Source of the DNA: CAKSHC01 sp045595395
Lineage (GTDB): Bacteria; Bacillota; Clostridia; Oscillospirales; UMGS1783
Assembly: GCA_045595395.1 (NCBI GenBank)
Contig: JAZOAH010000010.1
Location: 40,676 to 104,675, forward strand
Direction of reading: 5' to 3'
DNA: 64,000 bases
The notes beneath the pieces are model-generated. The model had not been told where the DNA came from and searched no databases. It saw only the letters and a program-made list of their open reading frames with translations. Positions 15,782 to 25,508 of the stretch are shown piece after piece. Every line of letters starts with the position of its first letter. The stretch's first letter is position 1. The position numbers were made by a program, and so were the translations under genes.

Positions 15782-17017
15782 TTATTTGTTTTGAATGAGC
15801 GTGTCGATGTTGACATTGCGGGAGTGCTGGATGGGCTGCCAGGTGAACTTGCGGTTGACCATGATCAGGCAGTTGATGGGGATCCAGGACAGGATAAACA
15901 GGGTGAACAGCAGCATGCCGCTGGGTGTCTCCTTGGCTGAATGGCCGTTAAGTTTGAGGATCAGGGCACAGACGACCAGGCCGCACAGGAAGGTCAGGCC
16001 GAAGAGCAGCCAACCATAGGCGAAGACATAAGAGAAGATGTCGTCGAGCTTGATGCCGAACAGCGGGAAGCTCATCAGCAGTATCGTCATAAAGACCGAA
16101 ACGACCTGCACGATAGGAGCCGAGTAGTTGAAGGCCATATCCAGACAGGACACTCGGCCGGTCTTGAAGAAGGTCTTAAACAGGCGGGTGACATAACTCA
16201 TCCAGCACTGCAGGTTGCCCAGTGACCAGCGCTTGCGCTGACGGAAGGAAACGCCGAAATCGGTGGGCTGCTCGTCATAGGTGACGGCCTCTTCCACATA
16301 TTCGATCTTGACGCCGTTGAGGGCGCAGATGCCGGTATATTCCACATCTTCGGTCATGGTGTGAGCGTCAAAGCCGGTGATGGCCAGGGCTTCCTTGGTG
16401 ACCATGAAGCCGGTGCCGTTGATGGAGGCGGACAGCCCCACACGGGAACGGGCACGGTTGAAGAAGAAGTTTTGCAGATAGTAGAACATCGAGTAGCCGG
16501 CACTGATCCAGTTGTCGGCCAGGTTCTTACTGTCACGCTTGCACTGAGCCACCTTAGCACCGCAATTCATGGCGTGATTCATGTGACGCAGATAATCGGG
16601 ATGCACGATATTGTCGGCATCAAAGATGATAAAGGCATCGATATCCTCACGCTTGGTGTATTCTTCAAAGACCAGTTTGAGAACATCGCCCTTGGACTTG
16701 ACGGTGTTGGGGCATTTGATGATCTGGCTGCCGTGACGGCGGGCGACATACTCGGTATTGTCGGTGCAGTTGTTGACAGCGGTGTAGATGGTGAAATGGT
16801 TGCGGTCATAATTCTGATTGTTTAGAGAGTCGATCAGATGACCGATGACCTGCGCCTCATTACGGGCGGCGATGATGATAGCAAAGTTGTTTTTCTTTTC
16901 GGTGTCAGACGGAGCGGTTTTCTTGGGGGCACGAACGAAGGCCCACAGGCCGGTGAGAGCAAAGTACAGACCATAGATCAGGGTGGCGATTAACAGGATG
17001 TAATAAAGAATGACCAT
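15782..17017 (-). CDS. Membrane glycosyltransferase, family 2
   Basis: A processive-type GT2 enzyme, 411 aa. One N-terminal membrane helix (about residues 3-28) precedes a cytosolic GT-A domain with the metal-binding FDADN, the TEDVE acid motif and QRKRW, equivalent to the QxxRW acceptor signature of polysaccharide synthases. Three or four C-terminal helices follow (about 290-385). Enzymes of this layout make beta-linked polysaccharide or glycolipid from UDP-sugars at the membrane. The product is not identifiable, and no other polysaccharide genes adjoin it. It is monocistronic with its own promoter. Confidence 0.88.
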   Translation of the reverse strand: MVILYYILLIATLIYGLYFALTGLWAFVRAPKKTAPSDTEKKNNFAIIIAARNEAQVIGHLIDSLNNQNYDRNHFTIYTAVNNCTDNTEYVARRHGSQIIKCPNTVKSKGDVLKLVFEEYTKREDIDAFIIFDADNIVHPDYLRHMNHAMNCGAKVAQCKRDSKNLADNWISAGYSMFYYLQNFFFNRARSRVGLSASINGTGFMVTKEALAITGFDAHTMTEDVEYTGICALNGVKIEYVEEAVTYDEQPTDFGVSFRQRKRWSLGNLQCWMSYVTRLFKTFFKTGRVSCLDMAFNYSAPIVQVVSVFMTILLMSFPLFGIKLDDIFSYVFAYGWLLFGLTFLCGLVVCALILKLNGHSAKETPSGMLLFTLFILSWIPINCLIMVNRKFTWQPIQHSRNVNIDTLIQNK

Positions 17018-17055
17018 TGGTGTTCTCCTTTCCGTTTGGCTTTTTACCGAACGAT

Positions 17056-17083
17056 ATTATATCACTAAAATAGATTCTTTCAA
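17056..17083 (-). promoter_or_regulatory. Promoter of the glycosyltransferase gene
   Basis: Minus strand: TTGAAA - 16 nt - TATAAT, about 39 nt upstream of the ATG, which has AAAGGAG before it. Confidence 0.75.
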
Positions 17084-17227
17084 TGAATAAATGATGAGTA
17101 TTGTTATTTTGGTCAAAAATTTAAAATTTACATCCAATTCCACCGGCTTTTTTTGACGGAAATGTGCAGAAGATATACCAAATAGTTACAAGCCTGTAAG
17201 AACTTGGCCATGATTTATTTACAAATG

Positions 17228-17263
17228 CAAAATCCGACCCGGTATACGGATCGGATTTTGCAT
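17228..17263 (-). terminator. Terminator after pfkA
   Basis: 14-bp stem (GCAAAATCCGA... with one mismatch), about 20 nt after the pfkA stop. The T-rich 3' arm gives the terminating U tract. Confidence 0.7.
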
Positions 17264-17283
17264 TAAAAAATATACGAATTGTT

Positions 17284-18258
17284 TTAGGAATTGACTTCCA
17301 TGGCGATCTGATACAGCTTTTCGTTGATCTTTTTGGGGGTGCCGATGCCGTCAATGAGGTTGATATCCTTAATTTTGCCCTCTTTGGTGACGAGCATGCG
17401 GTTTTTCTGGCCGGAGGCGGTCAATTCGATGGCACGGTAGCCCATGCGGGAGGCCGAGGTACGGTCACGAGAGGTGGGCGAGCCGCCGCGCTGGACATAG
17501 CCGAGGATGGAGACCTTGGTTTCGATACCGGTCGCCTCTTCAATCTTTTGGGCAAGCTCTTTCGAGCCACCGACGCCTTCGGCCACCAGGATGATAAAGT
17601 GTTTTTTTCCGGTGCGGGTGGTGGATTTGATGCGGTCAACGATGTCACGCTGGAAATCGTAGGGGATCTCGGGAATCAGAATGGAGGTGGCGCCGACGGC
17701 CAGACCGGCGTGCAGAGCCACAAAGCCGCAGGTACGGCCCATGACCTCGACGACGGTGCAGCGGTCGTGGGACTGGGAGGTGTCACGAATCTTATCGACC
17801 ATCTGGGTGACGGTGTTGATGGTGGTGTCAAAGCCGAGGGTATAATCGCTGGCGCCGATATCGTTGTCGATGGTGGCGGGCAGGCACATGACATTGATGC
17901 CGAGTTTGGACAGCTCATGGGCGCCACGGAAGGTACCGTCACCGCCGATGCAGACCAGGGCAGCCAGGTTATGTTTGCGGCAGACCTCGGCCGCACGGGC
18001 ACGGCCCTCTTCGGTCATCATCTCCTTGCAGCGGGCGGTATAGAGGAAGGTGCCGCCGCGGTGGATGGTGTCGGAAACGGTACGGGAGTTCATTTCAATG
18101 TAATCATCCTCGATCAGACCCTTATAGCCGCGGATGAAGCCTACCACGCTGTAGCCGTGGGCAATACCGGCACGGACAACGGCACGGATGGCCGCATTCA
18201 TGCCCGGTGCGTCGCCGCCGCTGGTAAGGACGCCGATGGTGGAATTGTTTGGATTCAT
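17284..18258 (-). CDS. pfkA: 6-phosphofructokinase
   Basis: Phosphorylates fructose-6-phosphate, the committed step of glycolysis. The 324-aa length is typical of PfkA. It has TSGGDAPGMNAAIR at residue 12, IGGDGTFRGA near 104, the catalytic TIDNDIGASDY near 128 and MGRTCGFVA. The residue before TIDND is Ala, not the Lys typical of PPi-dependent enzymes, and GGDG carries Gly rather than Asp, so ATP use is predicted. It is the last gene of the hprK-murB-rapZ-whiA-dnaE-pfkA transcript, 45 nt after dnaE. Confidence 0.95.
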   Translation of the reverse strand: MNPNNSTIGVLTSGGDAPGMNAAIRAVVRAGIAHGYSVVGFIRGYKGLIEDDYIEMNSRTVSDTIHRGGTFLYTARCKEMMTEEGRARAAEVCRKHNLAALVCIGGDGTFRGAHELSKLGINVMCLPATIDNDIGASDYTLGFDTTINTVTQMVDKIRDTSQSHDRCTVVEVMGRTCGFVALHAGLAVGATSILIPEIPYDFQRDIVDRIKSTTRTGKKHFIILVAEGVGGSKELAQKIEEATGIETKVSILGYVQRGGSPTSRDRTSASRMGYRAIELTASGQKNRMLVTKEGKIKDINLIDGIGTPKKINEKLYQIAMEVNS

Positions 18259-18303
18259 GGTTTTGGTTCTCCTTTTTGTGCTATTTCTTCTTATATAAAT
18301 ATG

Positions 18304-21300
18304 TTATTTAAGAACAACGTTAGATCGGCCCAGTTTTTCCTGGAGGGCATTGACCAGTTCCTGTGTGATACAGACGGGAGAGGCGTAGCGGTAATATTTC
18401 TTGGCTTGCAGGAAATAGAAGATGACTTCGCCCTGACCCGGGGAGTTTAAGAGCATATCCTTGACCTCACGTTCGAGCATGGTGTCCGACTCATCCAGGC
18501 GAATAAACATTTTATCGGTGATGCTGTTTTCGACATGGATGTGCTCGATACAGTCGCAGATGATCTTGGGTTCTTCCTCGTCACGCATGCTGACCCGACC
18601 ACGGACTAAGACCGGAGCGTCGGGAATGAGCATGGACTGGAATTTCTCACGCACGGTGGGGAAGACGATGACCTCGGCCGAGCCGGTCAGATCCTCCAGG
18701 GTGATAAAGGACATGGTGGCTTCGGTCTTGGTTAGTTTGTTGACCAGGCGGGAGATGATGCCGGCCACCGTGATCTTCTGACCGTCACGCACTTGATAGG
18801 AGCCGTCTTCGTCGGCCTGGAAGGCGCTTAGGCCGGGAAGTCCCAGCTTTTGCACTGCTTCACGGTACTCACTCATGGGGTGGCCGGTCAGATACATGCC
18901 GGCGCTCTCCTTTTCCAGCTGAAGCAGGGTCTTCTGGTCGAACTCATCACACATGTTATAGAGTTCCGATTCGGCTTCTTCAAAATCGTCACCGAACAGG
19001 CTGAGCTGGCCGACAAGATTGGCCTTGCGCTCACCGGCGATCGAGTTCATGATCGTTTCATAACTGCGCAGCAGGGTTTGGCGGTTGAGGCCCAGCGAAT
19101 CAAAGGCACCGCATTTGATGAGCGATTCGACGACACGCTTGTTGATATCGCCGTCGGCCATGCGTTTGAGGAAATCATACAGCGATTTGAAGGGGCCGCT
19201 TGTCTCTCGTTCGGCCACCACGCCGTCGATACAGGCTTTACCGATGCCCTTGATGGCCACCAGACCGTAACGCACCTCGTGACCGTTGGAGGTAAAGCCG
19301 GAATAGGATTGGTTGATATCGGGCGGTAGCACCTTGAGCCCCAGCGACAGACATTCTTCACGGAAGAGGGCGACCTTGTCGGTCGAGTCGATGACGCTGG
19401 TCATCAGAGCGGCCATGTACTGGCCGGGATAGTGGCGCTTGAGGTAGGCTGTCTTATAGGTAACATCGGCATAGCAGGCGGCATGCGATTTATTGAAGGC
19501 GTATTTGGCAAATTCAGCCATGTCGGCGTAGATCTTGTTGGCGATCTCCTCTGAGATGCCGTTGGCCACACAGCCGGGGACGACCACATTACCATCATCA
19601 TCCTTCATGCCGTGGACGAAGATCTGGCGTTCCTCCTCCATTTTATCGGCTTTTTTCTTGGCCATGAAGCGGCGCACCAGGTCGGCACGGCCGTAGCTGT
19701 AGCCGGCAAGCAGACGTACCATCTGCATGACCTGCTCTTGGTATACCATACAGCCGTAGGTTACGTCAAGGATATCCTTTAATAACGGGTGATCGTATTG
19801 GACCGTTTCGGGATGGCGTTTGCCCTCAATGTAGCGGGGGATGGAATCCATCGGGCCGGGACGGTAGAGGGAGATAACGGCGATGACATCTTCGATGTTT
19901 TGCGGCTGCAGTTCGGCCAGCACCCGTTTCATGCCCGGGCTTTCCAGCTGGAAGACGCCGGTCGTTTCGCCCTTGGAGAGCATGTCATAGGTCGGCTGGT
20001 CGTCGTACTGCATCATGATGGCCGGGTCAAAATCAGGCTCGGTACGGTGGATATCATCAATAGCATCCTGAATAACGGTCAGATTGCGAAGACCGAGGAA
20101 GTCCATTTTAAGCAGCCCCAGATGCTCGACGGTGTCTTTGGGGTATTGGGTGACGACCGAGGAGTCGCTGACATGCAGGGGGATATAGTCGGAGACCGGC
20201 TTGTTGGTGATAACGACGCCGGCGGCGTGCATACCGGTCTGGCGGGGTGAGCCCTCGAGCATGATGGCGGTATCGACCAGTTTGCGGACCCTTTCGTCCT
20301 CGTCGTAGAGTTTTTTGAGGTCGGGGTTGACATCCAGTGCCTTGGGGATGGTCATTTTCAGGTCGTCGTTGGGGATGAGTTTGGCCACCGCATCGCATTC
20401 GCCGTAAGAATAGCCCAGGGCTCGGCCGACGTCACGCACAGCGCTGCGTGCCTTCATCAGGCCGAAGGTGACGATCTGACAGACATGGTCGGAGCCGTAT
20501 TTTTCAATCACATAGTCGATGACCTCACCACGGCGTTCGGTACAGAAGTCAATATCAATATCGGGCATGGATACACGTTCGGGATTTAAGAAGCGCTCAA
20601 AGAAGAGGGAGAAGCGCACCGGGTCGATATCGGTGATGCCCAAGGTGTAGGCCACGATGGCGCCGGCGGCCGAGCCACGACCTGGGCCGACCGGGATGCC
20701 CTGGGATTTGGCGTGATTGATAAAGTCCCAAACGATGAGGAAGTAATCGACAAAGCCCATCTGATTGATGGTGTCTAGTTCAAATTTGAGTTGCTGGCGC
20801 AGTTCGTCGGTCACCGGGTCATAGCGGCGCTCCAGACCCTGCTCGCACAGCATGGTCAGATATTCAAAGTGATCCATGTTGTTGGGTGTGCGGAAGTTGG
20901 GCAGGTGGCGGGACTTGAAGTCGAACTCGACATTGCAGCGGGCGGCGATCTCATCGGTGATGGAAACCGCCTCGGGCAGTTCGGAGAAGAGGTCGTTCAT
21001 CTCCTCGGTCGACTTGACATAGAACTCGTCGGTGCCGAAATCCATGCCGCTGCCCTCGTCGACGGTGTGGTTGGTCTGGATACAAAGGAGAACCTTTTGG
21101 GCGTAGGCATTTTCACGGGCCAGATAGTGAGCATCGTTGGTGGCGACTAGGGGGACGCCGATGTCACAGGAGAGGCGGACCAGGCCGGCGTTGACCGTCT
21201 GCTGCTCCTGCAGGCCGTGATCCTGGATCTCGAGATAGAAGTTCTCTTTACCGAAAATATCAATATAATTGAGTGCGATCTTCTTAGCTTCCTCGTAATT

Positions 21301-21750
21301 ACCGTGGAGCAATTCACGAGGGATCTCGCCTGACAGACAGGCCGACAGGCAGATGAGCCCCTCGCTGTACTCACGCAGCAGCTCCTCATCGACACGGGGC
21401 TTGATATAAAAGCCTTCGGTGAAGGAGCGGGAGACCATTTTACATAGATTATGATAACCGGTGTTGTTCTTGCACAGCAGCACCAGGTGGGAATAGCTGT
21501 AGTTAGGGCCACGATGCTTGTCGGTACGGTGGCCGGGTGCTTTATACACCTCGCAGCCGATAACGGGACGGATGCCCTCGGCCAGGCAGGCTTCATAGAA
21601 ATCAACGCAGCCGTACATAACGCCGTGATCGGTGATGGCGCAGGAGGTCTGGCCCATGGCCTTGACCCGCTTGACCAGATCCTTGATCTTACAGGCGCCG
21701 TCCAGGAGGCTGTATTCGGTATGGATATGTAGGTGGGTAAATCCGGGCAT
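18304..21750 (-). CDS. dnaE: DNA polymerase III subunit alpha
   Basis: Replicative polymerase of the DnaE class, 1148 aa. The N-terminal PHP domain starts HLHIHTEYSLLDG. The C-family polymerase core has the catalytic PDIDIDF (about residue 400) and the GPGRGSAAGAIVAY block before it. Helix-hairpin-helix and OB-fold (about 990-1070, VAGIISRLVNKL) regions follow. I chose the ATG at 21750: AAGGAGG is 6 nt upstream, and the frame's earlier GTG lies next to that site. It follows whiA after 12 nt. Clostridia usually also carry PolC, which is not in this window. Confidence 0.96.
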   Translation of the reverse strand: MPGFTHLHIHTEYSLLDGACKIKDLVKRVKAMGQTSCAITDHGVMYGCVDFYEACLAEGIRPVIGCEVYKAPGHRTDKHRGPNYSYSHLVLLCKNNTGYHNLCKMVSRSFTEGFYIKPRVDEELLREYSEGLICLSACLSGEIPRELLHGNYEEAKKIALNYIDIFGKENFYLEIQDHGLQEQQTVNAGLVRLSCDIGVPLVATNDAHYLARENAYAQKVLLCIQTNHTVDEGSGMDFGTDEFYVKSTEEMNDLFSELPEAVSITDEIAARCNVEFDFKSRHLPNFRTPNNMDHFEYLTMLCEQGLERRYDPVTDELRQQLKFELDTINQMGFVDYFLIVWDFINHAKSQGIPVGPGRGSAAGAIVAYTLGITDIDPVRFSLFFERFLNPERVSMPDIDIDFCTERRGEVIDYVIEKYGSDHVCQIVTFGLMKARSAVRDVGRALGYSYGECDAVAKLIPNDDLKMTIPKALDVNPDLKKLYDEDERVRKLVDTAIMLEGSPRQTGMHAAGVVITNKPVSDYIPLHVSDSSVVTQYPKDTVEHLGLLKMDFLGLRNLTVIQDAIDDIHRTEPDFDPAIMMQYDDQPTYDMLSKGETTGVFQLESPGMKRVLAELQPQNIEDVIAVISLYRPGPMDSIPRYIEGKRHPETVQYDHPLLKDILDVTYGCMVYQEQVMQMVRLLAGYSYGRADLVRRFMAKKKADKMEEERQIFVHGMKDDDGNVVVPGCVANGISEEIANKIYADMAEFAKYAFNKSHAACYADVTYKTAYLKRHYPGQYMAALMTSVIDSTDKVALFREECLSLGLKVLPPDINQSYSGFTSNGHEVRYGLVAIKGIGKACIDGVVAERETSGPFKSLYDFLKRMADGDINKRVVESLIKCGAFDSLGLNRQTLLRSYETIMNSIAGERKANLVGQLSLFGDDFEEAESELYNMCDEFDQKTLLQLEKESAGMYLTGHPMSEYREAVQKLGLPGLSAFQADEDGSYQVRDGQKITVAGIISRLVNKLTKTEATMSFITLEDLTGSAEVIVFPTVREKFQSMLIPDAPVLVRGRVSMRDEEEPKIICDCIEHIHVENSITDKMFIRLDESDTMLEREVKDMLLNSPGQGEVIFYFLQAKKYYRYASPVCITQELVNALQEKLGRSNVVLK

Positions 21751-21762
21751 ATACACCCTCCT

Positions 21763-22635
21763 TTACTTGATATAGTCCTTCAATTTCTTTAAGCGGCGTG
21801 CTACTGCGCTTTTGGATACCGGCGGGTCGCAGTGGGCCCCGATCTCGGTTAGGGAAAATTCGGGATTATCCAATCGCAGTTGGGCACACTCCCGTACCTC
21901 CTGTGGCAGGCGGTTAAAGGCGCCGATGGAGATGAGGGCTTTGATGTCGGCCAACTGGGCATGGGCGGCGTCGACCTGCTTGTCGGCATTGGCGGCGTCG
22001 CAGTTGCCACGGCGGTTGATGGAGGAGCGGACATCCTTTTCGATCTTGGTGTTCATCAGGGAAAAGGCGCAGTTTGTCGCACCCATCAGGGAGAGCAGAT
22101 CCTCCATGCTTTCGCTGTCACGATAATAGCACAGGAAGCGGTTGCCACGGTCGGTCATGGCAGCGGGGTAGCCGAGTTCAGCCAAAAACAGGCTCAGTTC
22201 ATAGGCGGCTGAGGCGGTGCGAAGGATAAACTCCATCTGATAGCTCTTGCTTGGGTCGGACAGACGGCCTGCACCCAGGAAGGCGCCACGCAAAAAGGCT
22301 TGGCGGCAGCATTCCTTGCGCCGCAAAGCCGGGTCGGGTCGGCCGAGCGGGCCGATGCCATAGGCGGCATAGATGGGGGCAGGCTCGTTTATATCTAAAT
22401 TATAGAAATAGCCTTTGGTCGTTTTAGTCGTTCGGAGCACGGGGGTGATGGAAAAGCGATCCTTGACGGCCTGCTCGATAAAGGAGGACAGGGCGGCGCT
22501 TTCGGTGCGCAGCGTGATGCGGTCCTTTTCCTGCTTGGTGCCCAGCCACAGGGCGGCACAGAGTTTAGCGTCACGGCAGCAGGCCGATTCGGAAACGGCG
22601 GCGATCTCTTTTTTTGCGTCCTGACAAAAACTCAT
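21763..22635 (-). CDS. whiA: DNA-binding protein WhiA
   Basis: Conserved Gram-positive regulator. Its N-terminal half is a degenerate LAGLIDADG homing-endonuclease fold (CRQAFLRGAFLGAGRLSDPSKSYQMEF, about residues 110-135). The C-terminal part is a helix-turn-helix (SLTEIGAHCDPPVSKSAVARRLKKL). The 290-aa length fits the family; in Streptomyces WhiA controls sporulation division, and in Bacillus it affects division and chromosome segregation. It overlaps rapZ by 4 bp, the usual neighbourhood. Confidence 0.95.
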   Translation of the reverse strand: MSFCQDAKKEIAAVSESACCRDAKLCAALWLGTKQEKDRITLRTESAALSSFIEQAVKDRFSITPVLRTTKTTKGYFYNLDINEPAPIYAAYGIGPLGRPDPALRRKECCRQAFLRGAFLGAGRLSDPSKSYQMEFILRTASAAYELSLFLAELGYPAAMTDRGNRFLCYYRDSESMEDLLSLMGATNCAFSLMNTKIEKDVRSSINRRGNCDAANADKQVDAAHAQLADIKALISIGAFNRLPQEVRECAQLRLDNPEFSLTEIGAHCDPPVSKSAVARRLKKLKDYIK

Positions 22636-23495
22636 GAGTGGATCCCCAGTTCACGGTGGACGATCTCGATCTCCTTGCCGCCCAGGCGCAGGTCGGCCGC
22701 CAGGCGTTCGGCCATAGCCACCGAGCGGTGCTGACCGCCGGTGCAGCCGATGCCGATACACAGCGAGGCGCGGCCCTCCTTATTGAGAAGCGGCAGCATG
22801 GTCAAGATCAGCTGTTCGATGCGCTCACACAGATCTTCGGCTTGGGGAAAGGAAAAGACATAGTCGGCCACCGGCGCTTCCAGGCCGGTGCGTGTCTTAA
22901 AATCTTTAACATAGAAGGGATTGGGCAGTCCACGCATATCAAAGACCATATCACACTCGGGCGGCAGACCGTTTTTGTAGCCGAAGGAGAGGATGCGGAT
23001 GGCGGTATCTCGGGTCTTGCCTAACAAATAGGAACTGAGCATGCTCCACAGCTGGCCGATGGTAGTGGTTGAGGTGTCGATGATATAATCGCTGACCTCC
23101 ATCATGGGCAGCAGCATTTTGCGCTCATATTCGATGATCTGCTCAATCGTGCCGTCGATACGGCCTGAAAGGGGGTGGGGACGGCGGGATTCCTTATAGC
23201 GACGGATGATGACCGGGGTTGAGGCATCGAAAAAGACGACACGGCAGTTGACCCGCTCATCCCGTTTGAGGGTGCGGATGAGGGTCAAAAGACTGGTGAA
23301 ATTGTCAGACGAGCGCACGTCAACGCCGATGGCGACCTTCGCCATCTTCTCGTTGCTGTTTAAGCACAGATCAACAAAGACGGGGATCAGTTCGGGGGGC
23401 ATATTGTCTACGCAATAATAATCAATATCCTCGATCAGGTTGAGTGCTTTTGATTTTCCGGCACCGGAGAGCCCGGTGACAACGACCAGTTCCAT
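22632..23495 (-). CDS. rapZ: RNase adapter / nucleotide-binding protein RapZ (YvcJ)
   Basis: P-loop protein of 287 aa with the Walker A GLSGAGKS at residues 8-15 and VFFDAS in the Walker B position. The C-terminal domain carries GIGCTGGQHRSVA, the metabolite-binding region. In E. coli RapZ delivers the GlmZ sRNA to RNase E and senses glucosamine-6-phosphate; in Bacillus YvcJ hydrolyses nucleotides and affects competence. It sits between murB (4-nt gap) and whiA (4-bp overlap), linking it to envelope-precursor control. Confidence 0.94.
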   Translation of the reverse strand: MELVVVTGLSGAGKSKALNLIEDIDYYCVDNMPPELIPVFVDLCLNSNEKMAKVAIGVDVRSSDNFTSLLTLIRTLKRDERVNCRVVFFDASTPVIIRRYKESRRPHPLSGRIDGTIEQIIEYERKMLLPMMEVSDYIIDTSTTTIGQLWSMLSSYLLGKTRDTAIRILSFGYKNGLPPECDMVFDMRGLPNPFYVKDFKTRTGLEAPVADYVFSFPQAEDLCERIEQLILTMLPLLNKEGRASLCIGIGCTGGQHRSVAMAERLAADLRLGGKEIEIVHRELGIHS

Positions 23496-23499
23496 ATCC

Positions 23500-24405
23500 T
23501 TATCCTATAAATTTGATTTCCGGCTCTAATTCGATGCCGAATTTGTCCATAACTTCGGTCTTGACGATGTTGACCAGTTCCAAAACGTCGCTTGCCTTGG
23601 CCCCGCCGACATTGACGATGAAGCCGGCGTGCTTTACGCTGACCTCGGCGCCGCCGACCCGGCGGCCTTTCAAGCCGCAGTCTTCAATGAGTTTGCCGGC
23701 AAAATGACCTTCGGGCCGCTTAAATGCGCTGCCGGCGCTGGGCAGTTCCAGCGGTTGTTTTTCCTTGCGTGCTTGGGTGTATTGCTTCATCAGGTCGCTG
23801 ATCTGGGCCTGGTTGCCGGGAGTCAACTGCAGATGGGTCTTGACAATGATATGCTGGGTATTCTTGAAAAAGGAGGTGCGATAGCCGAACTTATGCTCAT
23901 CTCCGGTGAGGATGCAGAGTTTGCCGGTGTCATCGACATATTCGGTTTGGGTGATGACGTTGCTGATCTGGCGGTTATAGGCGCCGGCATTCATATAAAC
24001 GGCACCGCCCATCGAGCCGGGGATGCCGAAGGCAAATTCCATGCCGGACAGATGATGGTTTTTGGCCAAGGTGGCCACACGGGAGAGGGGGGCGCCGGCC
24101 CAGGCTTCAATCAGGCCGTCGTTGCCGACGGTGATGCGGTGCATACGGTCGGTCAAAATAACAAGGCCACGGATGCCGGCATCGGACACCAGGATGTTTG
24201 AGCCGTTACCCAAAGCGGTATAGGGGATATGTTCGGCACGGCAAAGCTGTACCAGATCGCAGATCTCGCGACGGCGGGTGGGATAGACCACAATATCGGC
24301 CGGGCCGCCGATCTGGAAGGTGGTATGCCGATTCATTGGCTCGTTGATCAAATAAAATAAACCATTGTAGATGAGATAATCCAGAACAGGTTTGAGAGTA
24401 GTCAT
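23500..24405 (-). CDS. murB: UDP-N-acetylenolpyruvoylglucosamine reductase
   Basis: FAD enzyme that reduces UDP-GlcNAc-enolpyruvate to UDP-MurNAc, second step of peptidoglycan precursor synthesis. The 301-aa length fits the short Gram-positive MurB class. It has HTTFQIGGPADIVVYP, GNGSNILVSD and GIPGSMGGAVYMNAGAYN, the catalytic-Ser segment PSAGSAFKRP, and the C-terminal Glu in EPEIKFIG. It is second in the hprK operon. Confidence 0.95.
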   Translation of the reverse strand: MTTLKPVLDYLIYNGLFYLINEPMNRHTTFQIGGPADIVVYPTRRREICDLVQLCRAEHIPYTALGNGSNILVSDAGIRGLVILTDRMHRITVGNDGLIEAWAGAPLSRVATLAKNHHLSGMEFAFGIPGSMGGAVYMNAGAYNRQISNVITQTEYVDDTGKLCILTGDEHKFGYRTSFFKNTQHIIVKTHLQLTPGNQAQISDLMKQYTQARKEKQPLELPSAGSAFKRPEGHFAGKLIEDCGLKGRRVGGAEVSVKHAGFIVNVGGAKASDVLELVNIVKTEVMDKFGIELEPEIKFIG

Positions 24406-24417
24406 GTCTTTCTCCGA

Positions 24418-25347
24418 TTAGATTTCAAGATTGCCCATGATGCGTTCATTGAGTTCTTTGGCAGCATTGTAGCCCAAACCCTTTTGCTGCTGGTTCATGG
24501 CGGCCACCTCAACAACGACGGCCAGGTTTCGGCCGGGACGGACCGGAACGGTCAGCATCGGGATGTTCAGGCCCAGGATCTCGGTGGTGTAGTTTTCCAA
24601 GCCCATCCGATCATAGTGCTTGTTCTCCACCCACTGCTCCAGTTCAATGACCAGGTCGATCTTGCTGACCTCTTTGACGGCCGAGATGCCGAAGAGGTTA
24701 TGAACGTCGACCACACCGATGCCACGCAGTTCAATAAAGTGGCGGATGACGGGCGGAGCACTGCCGAGCAAGGTGATATTGGAAACCCGCTTGATCTCCA
24801 CCGCATCGTCGGCTACCAGGGAATGGCCGCGCTTGATCAGCTCAATGGCCGTTTCGCTCTTGCCGATGCCCGAATCGCCACGCAGCAGTACGCCGACACC
24901 GTAGACCTCGATCAGCACGCCATGGATGGTGATGCGGGGGCAGAGCTGCTTGTTCAGGTAAGCATTGAGGGAGGAGATGACAAAGCTGGTGGCCTCTTGG
25001 CTGACGGCCAGAGGCACGCCGTACTCCTCGGCAAATTCGCACATTTCGGGGAAGGGCTTATCGCCTCGGGCGATGATGACCAGGGGGACATTCTGAGCAA
25101 AGACATTGCGGATAGCCTCCCGACGGGCGGCGGGGGCGAGGGTTTCGAGATAGGCCATCTCGACCCGGCCGAACAGTTGGATGCGCAGGTTGTCAAAATG
25201 CTCGGTAAAGCCGGTCAGCATCAGCGCCGGGCGGTTGATGTCGGTGCTCGATATCGGCTTGTCATAGCCGCTGCGGGGCATGTAGACGATCTCCAGATCC
25301 AGTTCCCGGAAGACGTCCTTGACAGGCAGGGTGTATTTGGTGTTCAT
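24418..25347 (-). CDS. hprK: HPr kinase/phosphorylase
   Basis: Phosphorylates or dephosphorylates Ser46 of HPr, setting carbon catabolite repression in low-GC Gram-positives. The 309-aa protein has the P-loop GDSGIGKSE (residues 157-165) preceded by His142 in TIHGV. The signature IELRGIGVVDV is near residues 205-215. It leads the operon that ends in pfkA, which couples glycolytic-flux sensing to glycolysis. Confidence 0.96.
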   Translation of the reverse strand: MNTKYTLPVKDVFRELDLEIVYMPRSGYDKPISSTDINRPALMLTGFTEHFDNLRIQLFGRVEMAYLETLAPAARREAIRNVFAQNVPLVIIARGDKPFPEMCEFAEEYGVPLAVSQEATSFVISSLNAYLNKQLCPRITIHGVLIEVYGVGVLLRGDSGIGKSETAIELIKRGHSLVADDAVEIKRVSNITLLGSAPPVIRHFIELRGIGVVDVHNLFGISAVKEVSKIDLVIELEQWVENKHYDRMGLENYTTEILGLNIPMLTVPVRPGRNLAVVVEVAAMNQQQKGLGYNAAKELNERIMGNLEI

Positions 25348-25384
25348 GGTGACACGTTCCCCTTATATATTCTTTGGTTATCAT

Positions 25385-25413
25385 ATTATACTATAACAAA
25401 ACGGCAGATACAA
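25385..25413 (-). promoter_or_regulatory. Promoter of the hprK-pfkA operon
   Basis: Minus strand: TTGTAT - 17 nt - TATAAT, with the -10 about 37 nt upstream of the hprK ATG. Confidence 0.75.
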
Positions 25414-25443
25414 TTCTTTTTTTGCGTAAAATGAAAAAAAAGG

Positions 25444-25472
25444 TTGCTTTTTTTCGCAAGGTATGCTATGAT
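25444..25472 (+). promoter_or_regulatory. Promoter of rpmB
   Basis: TTGCTT - 17 nt - TATGAT, about 36 nt upstream of the rpmB ATG. Confidence 0.65.
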
Positions 25473-25508
25473 TATTTGGCTATTAAAGAGACCGAGGAGG
25501 TGTGTCAA

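Larger units (their letters stand above)
17018..17283. other. Intergenic region between pfkA and the glycosyltransferase gene
   Basis: An AT-rich gap of 266 bp. It holds the glycosyltransferase promoter at its left end and the pfkA terminator hairpin at its right end. The middle (17100-17225) contains a small TTACA-AGCC-TGTAA inverted repeat near 17186 and nothing else I recognise. Confidence 0.6.
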